In this document: one piece after another, positions 7,047 through 9,494 of the stretch | Layout: every line of letters starts with the position of its first letter | Numbering within the stretch: position 1 is the stretch's first letter | Assembly: GCA_026397695.1 (NCBI GenBank) | Contig: JAPLUJ010000711.1 | Location: forward strand, 1,834 to 11,327 | Direction of reading: 5' to 3' | Length of the DNA stretch: 9,494 bases | Source of the DNA: Verrucomicrobiota bacterium | GTDB taxonomy: Bacteria > Verrucomicrobiota > Verrucomicrobiia > Verrucomicrobiales > Akkermansiaceae | The notes under the pieces: model-generated | The model's input: the letters and a program-made list of their open reading frames with translations, nothing else | Database searches by the model: none | Told to the model about the DNA's origin: nothing | Position numbers and translations under genes: made by a program

Positions 7047-7469
7047 TCAAGGAGTGGCACTTTTCGTTGCAAGAGGAAGCTCGCGCATGGTTGGAATCAG
7101 ACCGATATTGGGACTGCCAACGGATCCTTGTGCGCTGGCCATGCGCATGATGGGTTCGGAAGTGGTGTCGCAGCAATCCTTCTTCGGGCAATACCGCCGC
7201 GTGCACTTGCCGCAATAATCACGCACCTTGACGTTTACGGTTTTGTAACGCGGGACCTTTTTCTCAATGGTTTGAACCATCCCGCCCTTGCCGCTCTTGG
7301 CATCACCGGGAGTGACGATCCGCTCGGTAACAATGTCATAGCCGCAGGTTTTGACTTGGCGCGTTTCCGTGTGGAAGGTGGCTCTGGTAGCGCTGCCGAA
7401 CATCGAGCAACACGAGGAAAAACCGAGTGAAATGGCGGTCAAAGAAAGGAAAACAGCAAGTCGTTTCAT
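7047..7469 (-). CDS. Small Cys-rich lipoprotein of unknown function
   Basis: I do not recognise a named family. From ATG 7469 the product is 140 residues. It begins MKRLAVFLSLTAISLGFSSC, a charged start, hydrophobic core and a lipobox (FSSC) with the lipidated Cys at 20, so it should be membrane-anchored in the periplasm or outer membrane. The mature part is basic and has further Cys at 21, 42, 86, 89, 94, 99 and 100; the cluster DYCGKCTRRYCPKKDCCD could bind a metal or form disulfides. The tail is Ser/Pro/Ala-rich without Cys. The frame extends upstream to a TTG at 7514, but this would bury the signal peptide, so 7469 is chosen; no Shine-Dalgarno is seen. It follows the mini-lipoprotein by 32 bases and is closed by a strong terminator. 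Its place between the E1 beta and E2 genes gives no clear functional link to pyruvate dehydrogenase. Confidence 0.75.
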   Translation of the reverse strand: MKRLAVFLSLTAISLGFSSCCSMFGSATRATFHTETRQVKTCGYDIVTERIVTPGDAKSGKGGMVQTIEKKVPRYKTVNVKVRDYCGKCTRRYCPKKDCCDTTSEPIMRMASAQGSVGSPNIGLIPTMRELPLATKSATP

Positions 7470-7501
7470 GGGTAGGTGTTTTGATTGGTTAGACAAAAAT
7501 A

Positions 7502-7579
7502 TCAGAACAAACAACAGCAGGAACTCACTGCCACGGCGAAACTAACAGTCGCAATGGCAAGGATCAAATGCTTCGTCAT
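7502..7579 (-). CDS. Mini-lipoprotein of 25 residues
   Basis: An ATG at 7579 opens a 26-codon frame. The product has a charged start MTKHL, a hydrophobic core ILAIATVSFAVAV and a good lipobox VSSC at residues 18-21; it ends CCCLF and TGA. After signal peptidase II cleavage the mature part would be only five residues (Cys-Cys-Cys-Leu-Phe) with a lipid anchor. Its design mirrors the start of the next gene (hydrophobic core, SSCC, then a short hydrophobic tail), so it may be a paralogue, a truncated copy of that gene, or a true small lipopeptide of the entericidin-like size class. It lies 76 bases after the E1 beta stop and 32 bases before the larger lipoprotein. No Shine-Dalgarno is present. 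Expression is unproven. Confidence 0.5.
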   Translation of the reverse strand: MTKHLILAIATVSFAVAVSSCCCLF

Positions 7580-7586
7580 GCCGCCG

Positions 7587-7614
7587 ATGCTAGAAAAACC
7601 CACCTGCTTGGCAA
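7587..7614 (-). promoter_or_regulatory. Possible sigma-70-type promoter for the lipoprotein pair
   Basis: On the minus strand TTGCCA (7614-7609, 5 of 6 consensus bases) and TAGCAT (7592-7587, 4 of 6) are spaced by 16 bases. Seven bases separate the -10 box from the mini-lipoprotein ATG, so a start about 7 bases downstream would give a leaderless or nearly leaderless mRNA, which fits the missing Shine-Dalgarno. This is a consensus match by eye only. Confidence 0.3.
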
Positions 7615-7655
7615 TGAAAAAATGAGGGTGTTACGAACTGTCATCAGTAAGCGCG

Positions 7656-8642
7656 TCAGGCCATGGTTAGAACCTTCTCGACGATTCTTCCAGGGTTTGG
7701 AAGTTGTTCATACTCAATGTGTTGAGAATATATTGCAGGGGCATCGAGGGAGCAGACCCGTGTGATGGGCGCGTCGAGGTCATCGAAGGCATGTTCCTGG
7801 ATGAGCATGGCCACCATCGCGGAAACGCCGCCGAAGGGCTTGGATTCATCGACCAGCACCACCCGGTGGGTTTTCCTCACGGTATTGAGGATTGCGTCCT
7901 GATCGAGTGGACGGATCGAACGGAGATCGAGGACTTCAGCATGGATCCCATGCTCGGCTTGGAGGATGGTCGCAGCGGCAAGGGATTGAATGACTGAGCG
8001 ACCATGAGCGATCAGTGATATGTCCGAGCCTTCGCGTTTGATGTCGGCCAATCCGAGTGGAACAAGAAAATCTCCGTCGGCGGGGTCGGGCACTGCGCCG
8101 GAAGTTCCGTAAAGCAGGGTGTTTTCCATGACGAAAACCGGATCGTTGTCACGGATGGCGGTTTTGATGAGACCCTTGGCGTCTGCCGGAGTAGCGGGAG
8201 CGCAGACTTTAAGACCCGGAAATGCGGCGAACAAAGCTTCCGGGACATGCGAGTGAGTAGCCCCCACCCCGGTGCCACCATTGGCCGGACCACGCACGAC
8301 AATGGGACAATGGCACAGACCGCCGGACATATAACGGATGCAAGCGGCATTGCTGACAAGCTGGTCGAAGGCGACCGAGTGGAACGACCAGAACATCAAC
8401 TCCATGACGGGGCGCACGCCGAGCAGCGAGGCACCGATACCCATGCCGATAAAACCGGCTTCAGAGATCGGGGTGTCCATCACGCGTTGATCGCCCCATT
8501 TTTTCCACAGGCCTTCGGTGACTTTGTAGGCACCATTGTATTGGGCGACTTCTTCGCCTATCAGCACGACGTTCGGGTCGCGGGCCAATTCCTCATCGAG
8601 CCCTTCGCGGAGGGCTTCACGGTAGGTGAGAATGCGTGACAT
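7656..8642 (-). CDS. pdhB: Pyruvate dehydrogenase E1 component, beta subunit
   Basis: With the alpha subunit this forms the thiamine-diphosphate enzyme that decarboxylates pyruvate and acetylates the lipoyl arm of E2. From ATG 8642 the product is 328 residues, the family's usual length. Visible family features: MSRILTYREALREGLDEEL at the N-terminus, IGEEVAQYNGAYKVTEGL, DTPISEAGFIGMGIGAS with the Glu that contacts thiamine diphosphate (E61), GGTGVGATHSHVPEALFAAF, FPGLKVCAPATPADAKGLI, and the transketolase C-terminal domain with DLRSIRPLDQDAI. The usual HSQ motif reads HSH here. The frame also opens at ATG 8657 and ATG 8681; the last overlaps the alpha-subunit stop by 8 bases and would give translational coupling. 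I favour 8642 because conserved sequence begins there. It follows E1 alpha closely, so both are one operon. Pyruvate is the likely substrate; a branched-chain 2-oxoacid is less likely. Confidence 0.9.
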   Translation of the reverse strand: MSRILTYREALREGLDEELARDPNVVLIGEEVAQYNGAYKVTEGLWKKWGDQRVMDTPISEAGFIGMGIGASLLGVRPVMELMFWSFHSVAFDQLVSNAACIRYMSGGLCHCPIVVRGPANGGTGVGATHSHVPEALFAAFPGLKVCAPATPADAKGLIKTAIRDNDPVFVMENTLLYGTSGAVPDPADGDFLVPLGLADIKREGSDISLIAHGRSVIQSLAAATILQAEHGIHAEVLDLRSIRPLDQDAILNTVRKTHRVVLVDESKPFGGVSAMVAMLIQEHAFDDLDAPITRVCSLDAPAIYSQHIEYEQLPNPGRIVEKVLTMA

Positions 8643-8673
8643 GGTGGATTGCGGCATGAAAGTGGAGGTCGTC

Positions 8674-9494
8674 TCAATCATCGAAGAAATGGCGGCCGAT
8701 CATGGCAGCCGGAGTCGCGTGGTCGCATTCCCAGTAAACATCGGTGTGGATGTCGGAAAGCGTCGGAGCAGCCGAGGCGTCGGCGAAATTGACTGCGGCG
8801 GCGGCTTCATCCGCGGCAGCCCGGTTGAGGGCGTCCGCGCGATCCTCCGTGAGGATTCCTTCGGCGATGAGGGCGCGCCGAAAAACGGAGATCGGATCGT
8901 GGTTCTGCTTGTGGTTTTCGATCTCCTCGGGGGTGCGGTATTTCTTGTGATTGGCGTCCGCAATACTATGTCCATAGTAGCGGTAGGTGTGGATTTCGAG
9001 CAAGGAAGGCAGATGCTGGGTGCGGGCGCGCTCGATGGCGATGTGGGTTTTCGCCCGGACTTCGTAGAGGTCGGAGCCGTCGATGACGTCCCAAGCGATG
9101 TTGTAGGCGTCGGCCCGCTGGGCAAGACAACTGCTGTAGGACGAAGATCGTCCCTGAGAGGTGCCCATCGAGTAGCCGTTGTTCTCGATCACATATACCA
9201 CCGGGATTTCGAACAGGGCGGCGAGATTGAGGGACTCATGGAAGGTGCCTTGGTTGACGGCTCCATCACCGAGGTAGCAGAGACAGCAACCTTTCCGGCC
9301 AAGGTATTTGAGACCGTAGGCGAGGCCGAGGCCGAGCGGAGTCTGTCCGGCAACAATGCCGTGGCCACCCCAGAAATTCTTGGCGGGAGCGAAGAAGTGC
9401 ATCGACCCGCCTTTACCCCTGGAGCAACCGGTTATTTTACCGAACATTTCCGCCATGCATTCATTCCTGCTCATGCCGATGGCCAAGGCATGGC
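8674..9494 (-). CDS. pdhA: Pyruvate dehydrogenase E1 component, alpha subunit (5' end outside window)
   Basis: This subunit binds thiamine diphosphate and starts the decarboxylation of pyruvate. The frame runs off the right edge (first residues HALAIGMSRNECMAEMFGKI), so the TTG at 9486 is internal and roughly 80-90 N-terminal residues are missing. Features seen: RGKGGSMHFFAP, WGGHGIVAGQTPLGLGLAYG, the thiamine-diphosphate motif GDGAVNQGTFHESLNLA through to ENN, NGYSMGTSQ, and the loop YRYYGHSIADANHKKYRTPEE that closes over the active site. The C-terminal tail is Ala-rich and ends HFFDD and TGA at 8676-8674. E1 beta follows immediately. The separate alpha and beta genes show the heterotetrameric E1 type rather than the single-chain AceE type. 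Confidence 0.93.
   Translation of the reverse strand, partial: HALAIGMSRNECMAEMFGKITGCSRGKGGSMHFFAPAKNFWGGHGIVAGQTPLGLGLAYGLKYLGRKGCCLCYLGDGAVNQGTFHESLNLAALFEIPVVYVIENNGYSMGTSQGRSSSYSSCLAQRADAYNIAWDVIDGSDLYEVRAKTHIAIERARTQHLPSLLEIHTYRYYGHSIADANHKKYRTPEEIENHKQNHDPISVFRRALIAEGILTEDRADALNRAAADEAAAAVNFADASAAPTLSDIHTDVYWECDHATPAAMIGRHFFDD

Overview
The window reads as GC-rich DNA from a Gram-negative, lipoprotein-making bacterium. The gene styles fit Verrucomicrobiota, but this is inference: no rRNA or marker gene is present to prove it. The pointers are a sugar-isomerase-fold protein of a type I associate with Planctomycetes and Verrucomicrobia, a bacterial HrpA-type DEAH helicase, very small lipoproteins with an SSCC lipobox, and the near absence of Shine-Dalgarno sequences.

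Left part, plus strand (1-5141). The window opens inside an L-fucose isomerase-like gene (3-1109). A 172-bp remnant follows (1152-1323): the start and the C-terminal membrane segment of a small membrane protein, now in different frames. Next comes a HrpA-type RNA helicase gene (1313-5141). Its motor half and its C-terminal half lie in different frames, joined by a lesion near 2783-2795. Its second half also carries an in-frame insertion of about 180 bp made of palindromic repeat DNA (about 2922-3101).

Middle (5142-5599). This gap lies between convergent genes. It has no convincing gene, but holds a 27-codon scrap on the minus strand resembling the C-terminal domain of a group II intron maturase, and two small plus-strand ORFs of unknown status.

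Right part, minus strand (9494-5600). Read in the direction of transcription: E1 alpha of the pyruvate dehydrogenase complex (cut by the window edge), E1 beta, a 25-residue mini-lipoprotein, a 140-residue Cys-rich lipoprotein, a rho-independent terminator, then the E2 acyltransferase. E1 alpha and beta form the thiamine-diphosphate decarboxylase, and E2 carries the lipoyl arm that moves the acetyl group to CoA. No E3 (lipoamide dehydrogenase) is seen. The two lipoprotein genes and the terminator split the E1 genes from E2, which suggests that E2 has its own promoter or depends on read-through.

The most unusual items are the mini-lipoprotein, whose predicted mature part is only five residues, its possible leaderless promoter, the palindromic insertion inside the helicase, and the internally deleted membrane-protein remnant. 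I see no tRNA, rRNA, CRISPR array, intact transposase or defence system.
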